A DNA stretch of 64,000 nt from Mangifera indica (lineage: Eukaryota > Streptophyta > Magnoliopsida > Sapindales > Anacardiaceae): positions 1 to 64,000 of the forward strand of contig NW_025401142.1 of assembly GCF_011075055.1 (NCBI RefSeq), in the 5' to 3' direction. Position numbers and translations under genes: made by a program. Under the pieces are notes generated by a model. It searched no databases. It saw only the letters and a list, made by a program, of their open reading frames with translations, and was not told the origin of the DNA. Positions 12,601 through 25,560 of this stretch are shown one piece after another (positions within the stretch are counted from its first letter, which is position 1; each line of letters starts with the position of its first letter).

Positions 12601-13679
12601 CTAGTTGCAAAATGATTGACATAACACTCACACTTGTAAAAATTCCATCAACTAGGGACAACTAACAACAAGTACTTTATATAGTTCGTAGATGATTTTT
12701 CAAGAATGACTTAAGTTTATTTAATGCAAAGAAGTAATGTTTTTAATCTGTCCAAGAAGTTTAAAGCTCCTTTTGAAACTCATAGTGGTTACAAGATAAA
12801 GGCTTTTAGATCTAGTAGAGGTAAAGAGTATAATTCTTCCAAATTTGACAAAATTTTGAAGATGAAGGTGTGAAACATCAACTTAAAATTAGTTACTCTC
12901 CTTGACAAAATGGAGTTTTAGAAAGAAAAACAAAACAATCGTGGAAACGGCAAAGTGCACATTAATAGAGAAGTATTTGCCCAAAAAATTATGGGATGAA
13001 ACTATCTATACAATAGTTTATCTTTTGAACAAGTTGGCTTATGGTGCAGTTAAAAGGCAAGATTCTACTAGAAGCTTGGAGTGATATAAAACAATAAAAT
13101 TATACAAATACACTTTTAAATACGCCATTAGATACATAGATGATGTGTTATCATATGATTAAGTGATTTTAAATTAAGGATAGAGTAATCTCTAATCACA
13201 CGATAACATATTATATGTGCACCTAATTGTATTCTAAAAAGTATATACACATAGTATTATTCGATAGAAAACCAATTGTAAAACATCTAACAATTGCTGG
13301 ATCATTGAATTATGCACAAATTCCTATTAAGAACCAACACAAGTTAGAAAAAAACGTTGAAAATGGAAAATTTCTTATCTATAGCCCTCAAGCCAAAGGT
13401 ATCAAGTATTAAGTCTCAAAACACAAAAGATTATGACTAGTAGGTTTGTTGAGTTTGATGAGAATGCACAATGGAATTAGGAAGAATCGCAAGGTGGAGA
13501 AGAAGTCTACTTTAGCTACTCATCTTATTGAAGTTTTTTATTCAAACAAAGCACATGAGGTGGAGTTGTATGATAATTACAAAACCCATCTTTAGAATCT
13601 CTAGTTAGAAATATCAAATCATTGCAAAATGTTTATAAGAGATGCAACTTTGTTGCCATAGAGCTCACATACTCTGATA
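12600..13679 (+). pseudogene. Ty1/Copia integrase relic (unit A)
   Basis: Decayed Copia integrase. FKAPFETHSGYKIKAFRS and GKEYNSSKF (about 12755-12845) correspond to the integrase core. NGVLERKNKT (about 12908-12940) follows a TGA at 12903 where family members have Arg or Gln before QNG. Then comes YLPKKLWDETI. After a palindromic insertion at 13085-13260, the C-terminal part continues (KFLIYSPQAKGIKY, FDENAQWN). Several stops and frameshifts show it is dead. The same relic in unit B extends further. Confidence 0.75.
13085..13260. repeat. AT-rich palindromic MITE-like insertion in Copia relic
   Basis: The palindromic sequence containing GATGTGTTATCATATGATT and its near complement interrupts the Copia integrase relic between the LNKL and NYAQIP segments. 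It is shared with unit B at 31385-31545, so it inserted before the duplication. Confidence 0.5.
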
Positions 13680-14057
13680 TACGATACATATCATATTGTA
13701 AGATATAATACGATACAAATAGAAAATAATACATATCATAAGGTGTATCAAATTAATATGATACAGTAAACATATCATATAATACAATATGATACAATAC
13801 ATAGTTTTTATACAAATTGATACACTTTTTAAGAAAAAATGAATGCATTAAGGATGTATATGAAGAAATTTAAAATATTAAAGATGTTTGTGATGTTTTT
13901 CAAAATGAGGACGTCTCAATTATAATACTTTATTAATAATTTATTATTTTAATTTTTAAAATGTATCATACAATATGATACACAATATAGTAAATTGAGT
14001 TTTTGATATATTATATGATACACAATTCGACTATTATAGTTTGAATATTTTAAAATC

Positions 14058-14111
<54 letters not shown>

Positions 14112-14645
14112 TTTAATAAAATTAACTAAATTATAGTTTTTTGAAACATAATATATATACATATAAAATATATATAAAATATACATATACAAAAAATAAC
14201 AAAATAAATATGAAAAAATAAGTTGTATACCTAATCTAATTGTTTATTGAAAAAATTTGTTAAACATAGTTTATATATATATAGATATATTAAACATGAT
14301 TTACAGTTTGATTCGATTTGAAAATTGTTTAAACCACAATTCAAATGAAAAAAACAGTTTAAAAAATTTTAACCAAATCAAACTATTTTATAAACCAAAC
14401 TAAACAAAACCATAATTTTTAAGCGATTTGATTCGATTTTACGATTTAAACTAAATTATGTACACTCTTACCCACGTCATATCTCTCATTCATTTTCTTT
14501 CTATACATATATATTCTAGTTAAACTTAGTTATTTGAAGTACAAGTTTAGCTTGACAATGGCATTAAACTTCTTCAATCAAATCGGGGTGAATAATTAAG
14601 TTTAGAGTAGAATACCTAAAGGAGTGTGCGATGGTACCACAATAC
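13680..14645. other. AT-rich spacer between units A and B
   Basis: No gene is seen. At 13680-14040 many near-repeats of ATATGATACAATAC and GATACATATCATA occur. A TA microsatellite follows at 14061. The part before 14645 has no match in unit A. This spacer marks the junction of the tandem duplication. Confidence 0.5.
14061..14109. repeat. (TA)n microsatellite
   Basis: Uninterrupted TA dinucleotides for about 48 bases. Confidence 0.95.
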
Positions 14646-15471
14646 TAGTACACCTTAGCCTAAATCTAGCAATTATTCATCTATTGTGAGGCATCCTAAA
14701 GAAACTAGAAAATACTATTTTGCTTAATGACTTGGAGAAATAATTCATCTATTTCAATTGGAGGAATTATTGTTCTGTAGATGGATTGAGAACCAGTCCA
14801 GAACAATATAAGTAGTTTAGAGTTCTGGGCTTTTAACCAGTCCAGAACTATAATTCCTCCAATTTGAATCCCGTGTTAATAGGGTGGGGAATATCAGCTT
14901 TCCTAGAAACCGTGTGATTGACTTGGAGAAAAGTGGGAAGACTTAGAAATGTTATGGTAGTGGCAACGAGATTGCAGGAAGTCGCTTTGACAAATAGCAT
15001 TTCTAGCTGCATCATTCTTCCATTTACCGTATGATCAATTTTCAAATTCAAATGAAAGAGACAGCTCTACAAAGGTTAAGACCATTGACCACTTCACAGT
15101 CTTTTGAGCATTATATTATAATTCAAATTCAATAAAATTATGTATACTCAATTTGAAATATTAATTTGATGATTATATAATATATTATAATATAATTGAG
15201 TAATTTTAAATTAAATATAAAATAATACTCAATCATATAATAACACATAGTAAGTTAATTAAGTATTCAAAACCGTACCGCTCCATTGTTATATTTGAAA
15301 TTTAAAGTAATCTTTTATTTTTAGGCTGACATGATAGTTGGGAAAAATTGTGAAAAAAAAAAAAAAAAAAAACTAGAAAAGGAGAAGAAGAAGAAGAAAA
15401 GTCAGCATACCGCAAGTGCATTATTGAATGGTAATGGGTGAGTATTGAAAAGTCCAAGTCTTTTGAGCAAC

Positions 15472-15477
15472 TTGACT
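15472..15477 (+). promoter_or_regulatory. W-box upstream of unit B kinase
   Basis: TTGACT lies about 115 bp upstream of the chosen start codon and is conserved in unit A (1908-1913). TTGAC is the core WRKY-factor site. Function is inferred. Confidence 0.35.
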
Positions 15478-15590
15478 TGGGGGAGACTTGATAAATTTTC
15501 TTAGATCTTAAAAATATGCAGTCAGGATCCTCTTTTGTATTTAGTTCCAAATCCATTCACTACAACCGTATTTCATTTTTTAACATTAAA

Positions 15591-17948
15591 ATGCAGAGAT
15601 TACATTTTCTTTTAATCCATTCTATCTTCTTGTTCTTCTTATTTGCATCTTCTGTTGTTACAGCTCAACAAAGACAGTCTAATATAAGCCTGGGAACTTC
15701 TCTAAGACCTACCACAAACTCCTCATGGCCATCAATTTCTAAACTCTACGCCTTCGGATTTTATCCGCGAGGCAATGGCTATGCCGTTGGAATTTTTCTT
15801 GCCGGAATTCCTGAGAAAACTGTCGTCTGGACAGCAAACCGCGATGATCCGCCGCTCCCCAGCAACACCACTTTGCTGTTGAGTACTGAAGGCAAGCTTG
15901 TCTTGCAATCAGCACAAGGCCAAGGTACCGATATTGCCAATCAGAATTTTGTGTCTGCCTCTTCTGCTTCCATGCTGGACTCTGGAAACTTTGTGCTTTA
16001 CAACTCTAGTGGAGGAATAATATGGCAGAGTTTCGACTACCCAACTGATACTATTTTGCCAACTCAACGCCTCCAGGCAGGAAATGAGTTGTTTCCAAGT
16101 GTTTCAGAAACAGATCCTTCCACAGGGAAATTCCGGCTTAAGATGCAAAGAGATGGGAACCTTGTTCAGTATCCAAAGAATACCGATGACACAGCTCCAT
16201 ATGCCTATTATGCGTCCGGTACAGATGGGCAAGGTGATAATGTGACACTAAACCTTGGTGTTGATGGCCATCTTTACCTGCTTAACACCAGTGGCGTCAA
16301 TATAAAGAATATTACAAAAGGGTATCCAACAGGAGGAGTACTTTATTTAATGAGAGTTGATTGGGATGGGATATTCAGATTATATTCACACAATTTGAGA
16401 CCAAATGGTAAATGGTCTGTTCTGTGGGAATCGTCCAAAAATAAGTGTGCTCCTCCGGGTCTGTGTGGCGTTAACAGCTATTGTGTTTTAAATGATCAAA
16501 AACCTGACTGTAAATGTCTTCCAGGATTTGCCTCTGTGAACCAGAGCAATCAGACTTCCGGGTGTGAAAGAGATTTCATTGCAGAAAGTTGCAGCAATGG
16601 GCATGGACCTGTCAAATTCAAGATCCAACCATTGGAGAATACTCTGTGGGAAGATGTCTCATACTTTGATTTGTCAGAAACAACCAAAGAAGACTGTCAA
16701 CAAGCATGTTTGGCAGACTGCAATTGCGAAGCTGCCCTCTTCAAGAGTGATGATAGTACGTGCAGAATGCAAAGGCTTCCTTTGAGATTTGGAAGAAGAG
16801 ATTTGGGTAGTGGATCAAAAACTTTTGCTTTCATCAAGGTAGGAAATGCGTCCTCTGATAGTAACAATGTGCCCGGAGAGGAGAAGAAATACCTCGGAAC
16901 CAGTTTGATAATTACATTGAGCTGTGTATTTGGCGCTTCTACATTTGTTGTTTTGGCAACTTGTGGGATTTTCATCCACAGATATCAAGCCTGGTCATAC
17001 AAAAGAATTCCTGGAAATGGTAATTTCAGGTTATGTGAGGACGTTGCACCGATATCATTTACTTTTGCAGAGATCGAAAAACTAACTGATGGTTTCAAGG
17101 AAGAGATTGGAAGAGGATCTTCAGGTATAGTTTATAAAGGGACTATGATGCGTTGCAATAAGTTTGTAGCTGTCAAAAAATTAGATAAGGCATTAGCTGA
17201 AGGGGAGAGGGAATTCCTGACTGAGATAAAGGTAATTGGGAGAACCCATCACAAGAATTTAGTTTGTTTGCTTGGTTATTCCTTTGATGGACCCAACAAG
17301 GTGTTAGTATACGAGTACATGAGCAATGGTTCTCTTGCTAATCTACTCTTCACACCTGAAAAACAATTTAATTGGATAGAAAGAATCGGTATTGCTCGGG
17401 ATATAGCGCGAGGAATTCTTTATCTGCATGATGAATGTCAAACGCAAATCATCCATTGTGATATAAAACCTCACAACGTACTCATGGATGAGAGTGGGTG
17501 CACGAAAATTGCTGACTTTGGATTGGCGAAGCTGTTGAAACCAGACCAAACTAACACTTTTACCAGCATCAGAGGAACAAGAGGATATGTTGCACCAGAA
17601 TGGCATCAAAATTTACCTATTACAGTGAAAGCAGATGTTTATAGTTTTGGAGTAGTGTTGTTAGAGATCATATGTTGTCGAAGATGTATGGACCAAAACT
17701 TTCCAGACGATCAAGTTGTTCTCGAAGATTGGGTTTACCAATGTTTTGATGGTGGTGAGTTGAGGCAACTGGTAGGAAATGAAGAGATTGATCTAAAACA
17801 ACTAGAGAGAATGGTCAAAGTTGCACTTTGGTGCATTGTTGATGAGCCATCGTTGCGCCCTTCAATGAAGAAAGTTTTACTTATGCTAGAAGGAACTGTT
17901 GACATTCCAATTCCTCCAAGTCCTACTTCTTTTCTTACTTGCATCTGA
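15591..17948 (+). CDS. G-type lectin S-receptor-like Ser/Thr kinase (LECRK/RLK1 type), intact
   Basis: A single-exon frame of 785 residues from the ATG at 15591. An upstream in-frame ATG at 15516 would add 25 residues before the signal peptide, so the later start is preferred. Order: signal peptide (about 1-25), B-lectin domain (about 40-150, KTVVWTANRDDPP and MLDSGNFVLYN), EGF-like cysteines (CGVNSYCVLN), PAN-like cysteines (CQQACLADCNCEAALF), a membrane helix (about 438-461) and a kinase domain from about 500. Catalytic parts are present: GRGSSG loop, Lys529 in VAVKK, Asp624 in HCDIKPHN and Asp642 in DFG. HCD in place of HRD makes it a non-RD kinase, a class often linked to immune receptors. 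It is predicted to sit in the plasma membrane, with the lectin outside and the kinase inside. The ligand is unknown. Confidence 0.95.
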   Translation: MQRLHFLLIHSIFLFFLFASSVVTAQQRQSNISLGTSLRPTTNSSWPSISKLYAFGFYPRGNGYAVGIFLAGIPEKTVVWTANRDDPPLPSNTTLLLSTEGKLVLQSAQGQGTDIANQNFVSASSASMLDSGNFVLYNSSGGIIWQSFDYPTDTILPTQRLQAGNELFPSVSETDPSTGKFRLKMQRDGNLVQYPKNTDDTAPYAYYASGTDGQGDNVTLNLGVDGHLYLLNTSGVNIKNITKGYPTGGVLYLMRVDWDGIFRLYSHNLRPNGKWSVLWESSKNKCAPPGLCGVNSYCVLNDQKPDCKCLPGFASVNQSNQTSGCERDFIAESCSNGHGPVKFKIQPLENTLWEDVSYFDLSETTKEDCQQACLADCNCEAALFKSDDSTCRMQRLPLRFGRRDLGSGSKTFAFIKVGNASSDSNNVPGEEKKYLGTSLIITLSCVFGASTFVVLATCGIFIHRYQAWSYKRIPGNGNFRLCEDVAPISFTFAEIEKLTDGFKEEIGRGSSGIVYKGTMMRCNKFVAVKKLDKALAEGEREFLTEIKVIGRTHHKNLVCLLGYSFDGPNKVLVYEYMSNGSLANLLFTPEKQFNWIERIGIARDIARGILYLHDECQTQIIHCDIKPHNVLMDESGCTKIADFGLAKLLKPDQTNTFTSIRGTRGYVAPEWHQNLPITVKADVYSFGVVLLEIICCRRCMDQNFPDDQVVLEDWVYQCFDGGELRQLVGNEEIDLKQLERMVKVALWCIVDEPSLRPSMKKVLLMLEGTVDIPIPPSPTSFLTCI

Positions 17949-18541
17949 GTCTTGGTATAGAAAATATAACCCAATGGATTTGCTAGTATCATTTCCTTCT
18001 TTCAAATGTATTTATGTAGTTTAAAGAGTGAATTTATGTTCCACTTCTGCTCATACAATAATAATCTTTTTGTATAGCTAAAAATCATAATTTAGAATAA
18101 GGAAACTTCATTGCCTATAGAGTAGGGTTTACAATTTAATCTTGATATGTTAACAAATTTTGAACTCATGCGATTTTTGTTGTCTTAATGCTCGCACTTT
18201 TGTCAATTGCCCTTTAGGGGTTTATCACCTGATTAATTCAAATTTATCTAAGAATATTTAGTTTTGGAATGTTAAACCATTCTTATTTTAACATAAAGTG
18301 AAAATCCTAAACAAAATATTTTTCAAAGAGACTGAAGCCACCCTGATAATCTACTTACGTATGACCATGGAATGCCAGTAAGGTTTGTTGCTAGAAGGCA
18401 CAAAAAATCTTTAACTGTTCTTCACTATCTTTTGACCTACAACTATTATACTAGGTAAATCAAAGTTTCACAAATATAGTAGAGACTCAAACCCAAGTCT
18501 TCACTTTAGAAGTTCTAATGTTCTATCAATTTTGTTAACCC
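17949..18541. other. 3' flank of unit B kinase
   Basis: Matches 4377-4965 of unit A. AATAAT/ATACAATAATAATC near 18055 could serve in polyadenylation. No gene is seen. Confidence 0.5.
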
Positions 18542-18544
18542 TTA

Positions 18545-19027
18545 GGGGGCGTTTGGTTTGGGTAATGTTTGATTACTAAAATAGAAAGATTACCTTGAAG
18601 ATAGATTACTTAGAAGATTACTGGGTATAAATGATTACTATGTTTGATAAAATTTTATAGGTATAAATAATTATTGTGTTTGGTTAAAGGTAATAAAAGA
18701 TTACTAGTAAATTATTTTACTTAAATGCCTTTTGAATATAATTATTTTTAAATATTTTTTATATTATTTGTCATATTAATTAAAAATAAATTTATTTTTA
18801 TCTTAAAAAATTAATAAATAATAATTTTTCTATAATAAACTAAAGATTACCTCAGTAATCTTTAAATACCTAAGGTAAAGGTGGTAATCAGATTACCACC
18901 TATATTACCTGCCACGTCAGCATTGGTAATAGAAGATTACTGTAATCTTTTATTACTGATAAACCAAACAAAGGAATAAAAGATAGATTACCAAGGTAAT
19001 CTTACATACCCGTAACCAAACGCACCC
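18545..19027. mobile_element. Tourist-like (PIF/Harbinger) MITE, 483 bp
   Basis: The left end reads GGGGGCGTTTGGTTTGGGTA and the right end is its near complement (ATACCCGTAACCAAACGCACCC). The element is flanked by TTA at 18542-18544 and 19028-19030. Terminal GGG...GTTTGG repeats with a TTA target duplication are typical of Tourist/PIF-Harbinger MITEs. Unit A lacks the insertion at the same place. Internally it has repeated GATTACC/GGTAATC phrases and no coding capacity. A more diverged copy in opposite orientation is at 33240-33724. Confidence 0.88.
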
Positions 19028-19153
19028 TTAGAGTCTTATTCTTCACTACTTATACATAACACTAGGAAAATGCAAATGTCACATTCATAAAATAGTATGT
19101 TCCTACTGGTACTAAATTAGTTTATTACTCTAGTTCTCAGGATTGTAACAAAA

Positions 19154-20325
19154 ATGAAAACACAACAAAATTTTGGTTGCCATCTTACTTTCTGTAATGC
19201 TAATTTGGGTGCATTCTTATCGCCCACAGGAAACCCCTCATGGCTGTCGGCTTTTGGTTTATACGATTTTGGATTCTATGAAAGAGGGAATGGTTTTAGG
19301 GCGGGAATCCTTATTGCCCGAATAGAAAGGAAAATTGTTATTTGGACAGCGAATTATGACAACCTCCAGTTCCCGCTGATGTTACATTGATTCTTAAGTG
19401 CGCTGGTAGATTCATTCAACAATCACTAAAAGGTCAGGAGACATGCATTGTGTGAATTTCTAAACCTTTTGCAACAGCACCGATGCTTGATTCAGGGAAT
19501 TTTATTTTCTATAATTCTGATAAGGTCATATGGCAGAATTTTGTACACCCTACCAGTTCAACGTCTCCTAGTGGGGAAACAGATGGTTTGAAAACCTTGT
19601 ACAGTACCCAAAGGATACTACAGACAGAAGACCACAAGCATATTGGCTATCTGAAGAGCCAGAAGGGGTAACAATGTGTCGTTAAACCTGGATGTTGATG
19701 GCCCTTTTTACCTGCTTAAAGAAGACCCTTAGGAACCCATAAGTGTTTATCTAAAGGTCTTTGTAGCCTTAATGTGTATTCTGTTCAAATGATTAGGAAA
19801 TCAGGTGTCATTGTCTTCCAGGATATGCAAGAAGTAAAGAGGGCAGCTGAGTTTCAGGCTGTCAAAAGAATTTCTCAGCAAAAAAGTTGCAAAAGGTAGG
19901 CTGGAAATATCAAGTACACCATTGAAACAGTAATATTTCATTGGAAGATGGTTCATATTCCAATCTGAAATCACAATCCAAGGAAGAATGTGAAGCAGCA
20001 AGTTTGAAACATTGTTTCTGTGAAGCTGCAATATTCAAAGATAAGGAAAATGCACAAAACACAAACTTCCTATGAGATATGGACCATGACAATAGGTATA
20101 TTCAAACTATATCATAATCAAAGCAGGTAATTCAACATCTGCATTTGCCACCAAAGGAGAAGCTGCCAATAAAGGAAGCAAAAAAGAGCATCAAACAGAT
20201 ATTTTAATTGCCAGTGTTTCACTGACTTCTTTTACACTCACTATTTTGACAGTTGGAACCCTCATTTACAGGAATCGAGTTTGCACATATAATAGCATTT
20301 GCACCAATGGCAATATTCTATTATA
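19154..20325 (+). pseudogene. Degenerate G-type lectin receptor-kinase fragment (unit B, first)
   Basis: Counterpart of 5112-6320. The lectin start (LSAFGLYDFGFYERGNGF, KIVIWTANYDN) is readable at about 19230-19387. After it come a broken second lectin part (19483-19670), EGF/PAN remnants (19760-20080) and a membrane remnant (about 20200-20270). It is interrupted by many stops and has no kinase domain. Confidence 0.7.
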
Positions 20326-20439
20326 TGATGGTTGAAAGAGACGTTTCAGATAACTGCAGACGAAGCTTCTGCAATAATGACTGAAGGATAGTTAGATAAT
20401 TAATTCAAAAATTTATTAGCAGATTACTTAATAAAATTC

Positions 20440-21770
20440 ACGGATGTTACATCGACACTTAAATTTGCTGGTCGATTCATTCAACAATCACTAGAAGGTC
20501 AGGAGACATCCATTGTGTGAATTTCTAAACCTTTTGCAAAAGCATGAATGCTTAATTCAGTAAATTTTATTTTCTATAATTCTGATAAGGTCCTATGGCA
20601 GAATTTTGTACACCCCACCAATACATTGTTACCAGGTCAACATCTCTTAGCAGGGAAACAAGTGGTTTCTAGAGTCCTGGAAACTAATCAATCAACCAGG
20701 ATGTTTTGGCTTAAGATGCAGAAGGATGAAATCCTTGTGCAGTACCCAAAGGATACTACAGACAGAAGCACACATGCCTATTGGCTATGGCAATGTGTCG
20801 TTAAACGTGGATGTTGATGGCCATTTTTACCTGCTCAATTCAACAGATTTCAATATAAATAATCTCACACCAGGAGACAATTCTACAGAAGAAACGATCT
20901 ATCTGATGAAAACTAATATGGATGTGATCTTTCAACTCTATTCAAATAAATTAAAACATAACAACAATAGGTCAATTGTCTGGGCTTCTATATAAGTCCC
21001 TTAATTGTTCACCTATGGGTCTCTGTAGCCTTAAAGGGTATTGTGTTCAATATTATCAAGAAATCAGGCGTCAATGTCTTCCAGGATATGCAAGAATTAA
21101 AGAGGGCAGCTGAGCCTCAGGCTGTCAAAAGAATTTCTCAGCAGAAAGTTGCAAGCTGGAATATCAAGTACACCATTGAGCCAGTAAGATTTCATGAGAA
21201 CATGGTTCATATTCCGATCCGAAATCACAATCCAAGGAAGAATGTGAAGAAGCAAGTTTGAAAGATTGTTTCTGTCAAGCTGCAATATTCAAAGACAAGG
21301 AAAATGCACAAAACACAAACTTCCCATGACACATGGGCCATGACAATAGGGAAATTGAAACTATATCATAATCAAAGCAGATAATTCAACATCTGCATTT
21401 GCCACCAAAGGAGGAGCTGCCAATAAAGGAAGCAAAAAAGAGCATCAAACAGATATTTTAATTGCCAGTGTTTCACTGACTGCTTTTACACTCATTATTT
21501 TGACAGTTGGAATCCTCATTTACAGGAATCCAGTTTGCACATAGAATAGTATTCGCACCAATGGCAAAATTCTATTAGAAGAGGACGTTGGTCCAAAATG
21601 ATTTACTTACTCGGAACTATTGGAAGTGACTAACCATTTCAATGAAGAGATTGGTAGAGGAGCATTTGGGACAATTTTGCAGGGAAAATATTTAAGAGAG
21701 TTATTTGTTCCCAGGATGTTTTTGGTGTGTGTAACTTCATTTCTTCAAGAATGCTATGAGTGGGTTCGTT
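20440..21770 (+). pseudogene. Degenerate G-type lectin receptor-kinase fragment (unit B, second)
   Basis: Counterpart of 6430-7745. It starts inside the lectin domain (MLNSVNFIFYNSDKVLWQNF, 20548), reads on through a diverged middle part (20726-20995) and EGF/PAN remnants, and ends in the first part of a kinase. The glycine loop EEIGRGAFGT is still readable near 21646-21675. A stop (TGA at 21599) precedes the kinase segment, and family homology then ends, so catalysis is impossible. Confidence 0.7.
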
Positions 21771-21774
21771 TGAA

Positions 21775-22985
21775 CTAATATTAAAGACGCTTGCTTAAGG
21801 GAGAATCAAATCCGACCTCCTACCCAACAAAATTGAAGGAAAACTAAAAAACTAACCAAATTAGAGTCACAACTCTCTTTGTCCAAACACAAGAACAATC
21901 TAAGACTAAAAGGAATCAACTTTGTCTGCTCTCATTTTCTGAATTTTGAATATGGAGAATATGAAATGATTTTCATGAAGTTCATGTTGTCATGTAACTC
22001 TTACATTAAAATAATATCTACAAGATGTTCCTGGGTTAAGTGAATTCACTTAACTTCATTTGAGAAACAAAAATATCAAATAGAAAGAAAATGAGAGGCA
22101 AAGTTTGCAACATAAGCCAAGAAAGTCAGACACTTTGTCGAATTCCTCTACACATCAATACTCTAAAGTTAAAATTTTCTCCAATTCTGCTCAAACTGTC
22201 TAGAAATTTCAATTTGGACACAAAGCACTCACCAAAAGTTGAGAGGAAAATCAAGAATCTTAACGATAATCTTACAAAAAATAGTAAAGACAAAAATAAA
22301 TAGAGTTCAAACACAGAAATAATACAGATTTACGTAGTTGGGATCTGGTTTTCTGTAGGAGAGTTAGTACGTGCTGGTGCTTCACATGCTGGTGCTTCAC
22401 AGAAAGGGAAATGTTCTTAAGGCAATTTTTGTGTAGCTTTCAACGCTAAATTCTAGTTTGAATGGCTGCTATTATACAATGGTTGAGAGAGACATTTCAC
22501 ATAGCTGCAGACCAAGCTTCTGCAGTAATTGACTGAAGGATAATTAGATTATTAATCCAGAAATTTATTAGCAGATTACTTGATAGGAAACTACAAGCCA
22601 GCAATAAATAATTGGACCATAGCTACATTCATCGTGTGGTGACTGTATTTTATCCTTGATATAAATTCAAAAGAAAATCTCAACCAAAAATAAATTGAAG
22701 AGAAGAAATTAATAGATAGGAAAGGATTCATGATAAAACGACCTAATTAGAAAACAATACATAGTAAAATTAAACTCTAGTAACTCTTGCAGTAACAACT
22801 CTAACTAATACAGATAACCTTTGGCAGGTAAAGTATGGCAACCACTACCTGTTCTGAAGTATCCTAATCTTCATCACGCCAATATTTCAGAGTCAACTGC
22901 TGAATGAATCATCCCGATTATCCAGCTTTTGTTGGGATGAAGAAAGGAATTCAAGCAAACAGATGCACATCTATTATTTCACCTT
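21775..22985. other. Intergenic between receptor fragments and DUF167 gene (unit B)
   Basis: Near-identical to 7750-8985. No gene is supported. Frames at 22091-22314 mirror those of unit A and carry no recognisable domain. Confidence 0.5.
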
Positions 22986-22990
22986 TTAGT

Positions 22991-23924
<934 letters not shown>

Positions 23925-23987
23925 ATCGGTACCTCAGTTTGGCAAACGGGAATGTTTAGCGTGATGACTGCTCAACGTTGAGCAATA

Positions 23988-24027
23988 GAGGTGGGCCGTC
24001 ACGGCCCCAAAACAATACCAGCCCATG
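23988..24027 (-). promoter_or_regulatory. Site II-like promoter elements of DUF167 gene (unit B)
   Basis: TGGGCC (23992-23997) and, on the minus strand, TGGGCT (24025-24020) lie about 70-100 bp upstream of the start codon and surround GGGCCGTCACGGCCC. The arrangement is conserved with unit A. Confidence 0.45.
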
Positions 24028-24029
24028 GC

Positions 24030-24625
24030 CGGTGCATGCCGGGTTTACAGGAAAAAAAAAAAAAAGAAGGTTGTAAGTTTGGAAGCACTTTAGTAAGCAG
24101 AAGAAAATATTGGTAGCAAAATGATTTAACATATATTATACAAACATTGTCATTAAAGCTTAACATGTGCGAGTTCAAGTGGTACGGGATAACTCCGTAA
24201 GCATATTACGAGCATTAAAAAAAATGATACAACACGTAAAAGGCAACAACAAATTTCATTCATAATGTAGTGATATATAAATCTACCTTTTGGTGATAAA
24301 TTATTTTATATTAAATGTATGTCATATAATAAATTTAATTGTATAAGATGAAATAAAATTAACAGAAGAGATGAAATAGGAACAAAGAAAAAATAAAATT
24401 GATGTTAGAACTTCTTAGACCTCATTATGTTTAATGTTAAAATCCTATAAAAATACACATTTATTATTTGATTTATCTAAAATTATTGTATAACAAATGT
24501 TTACCTTTATTGTATTTACCTTTATTGTATAACAAAAGTTTCCCCAATACCTTTATTATTTGAACTTCTTAGACCTCATTATGTTTATTGTATAACCCTA
24601 AACCCTAGACTAAAATTATTGTATA
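24030..24625. other. AT-rich intergenic sequence (unit B)
   Basis: Mostly not shared with unit A. It includes a phrase repeated within 24410-24600 (GAACTTCTTAGACCTCATTA occurs twice). No gene is seen. Confidence 0.45.
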
Positions 24626-24629
24626 ACAA

Positions 24630-25560
24630 TTTGTTAGAAATTATTGGGGAAACTTTGGAGGTCCCTTTATCATTGACAATAGAATATATTAGAGAATTTT
24701 TACTTGAAATCTGTTTAAATTATGAAATAAATAGAAGTTTGGGTAAATAATATCTTTGATCTATCATCTCGAAAAATATACAATAGGTAGTTTCAAACTT
24801 TTTTCTAGTGAATTTATAAATTACATAAGTATTGATTATTTATCTGGAATTTTGAGTGAAAATGATTAATTTCGTATTATTGCATGGTGGAGAGCACATA
24901 AAAAATATTTTTCGATGTTAACTTTGAGTGTTAGTGGATGTGTATTAGATGATCCAAAATCAAGTTTACATTCAAGTATTTTATAAAATATTATATGCAG
25001 AAAAGATTGAAAGGTTGTAGATTTCAAATTGCAAAATCATGTTGTTAAAATTATATTTAAAAATTTTAAAAATTCAGATATAATATAAAGTAAAAATATA
25101 TGATACTTTTAAATTATAATACATGTCATTTTATTTTTCCATGTATGATTTTCTTTATTTTATTGGTTTGATTATCTTTTATCATATTACTAAGATTTTT
25201 TTCTTTCATAAACAAGAAATTTTAAATAAATTTTAATAAATATTGTCCTCATTTAACTTAAAAAATTATGAGTTTTAATAATTTTACAAAAACTTTAAAA
25301 AAATAAAAAGTTTAATTATTGGTGAACTGGCCCACAAAACATATAGGCTAGCTTGTTAAAATGCTCACAAAGGCACGCATGTCATGTTATGGGTTATGCT
25401 TTGAGCCTTTCAAAAATGCAAGACGGGCTCTAACACAGTACGATAATGTTTGTGGTATAATGAGCTATACCAAATTTCAATTGGGCAGATCCATCGTTAA
25501 TTCTATTGAGCAAGATATTGAGATCCTCAAATATTATTTAGTAATTGGAGATTTAAATTT
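24630..25560 (+). pseudogene. Degenerate hAT-like transposase 3' relic (unit B)
   Basis: Counterpart of 10700-11560, with the same weak hAT C-terminal similarity (WWRAHKKYF remnant near 24888-24915) and GCTC/GGCC phrases near 25380-25440. It is decayed by stops. Confidence 0.35.

Noticed and set aside
15516..15590. Upstream in-frame ATG adding 25 residues to the unit B kinase
   Set aside because: It places a polar extension before a clear signal peptide. The ATG at 15591 gives a normal secretory start.
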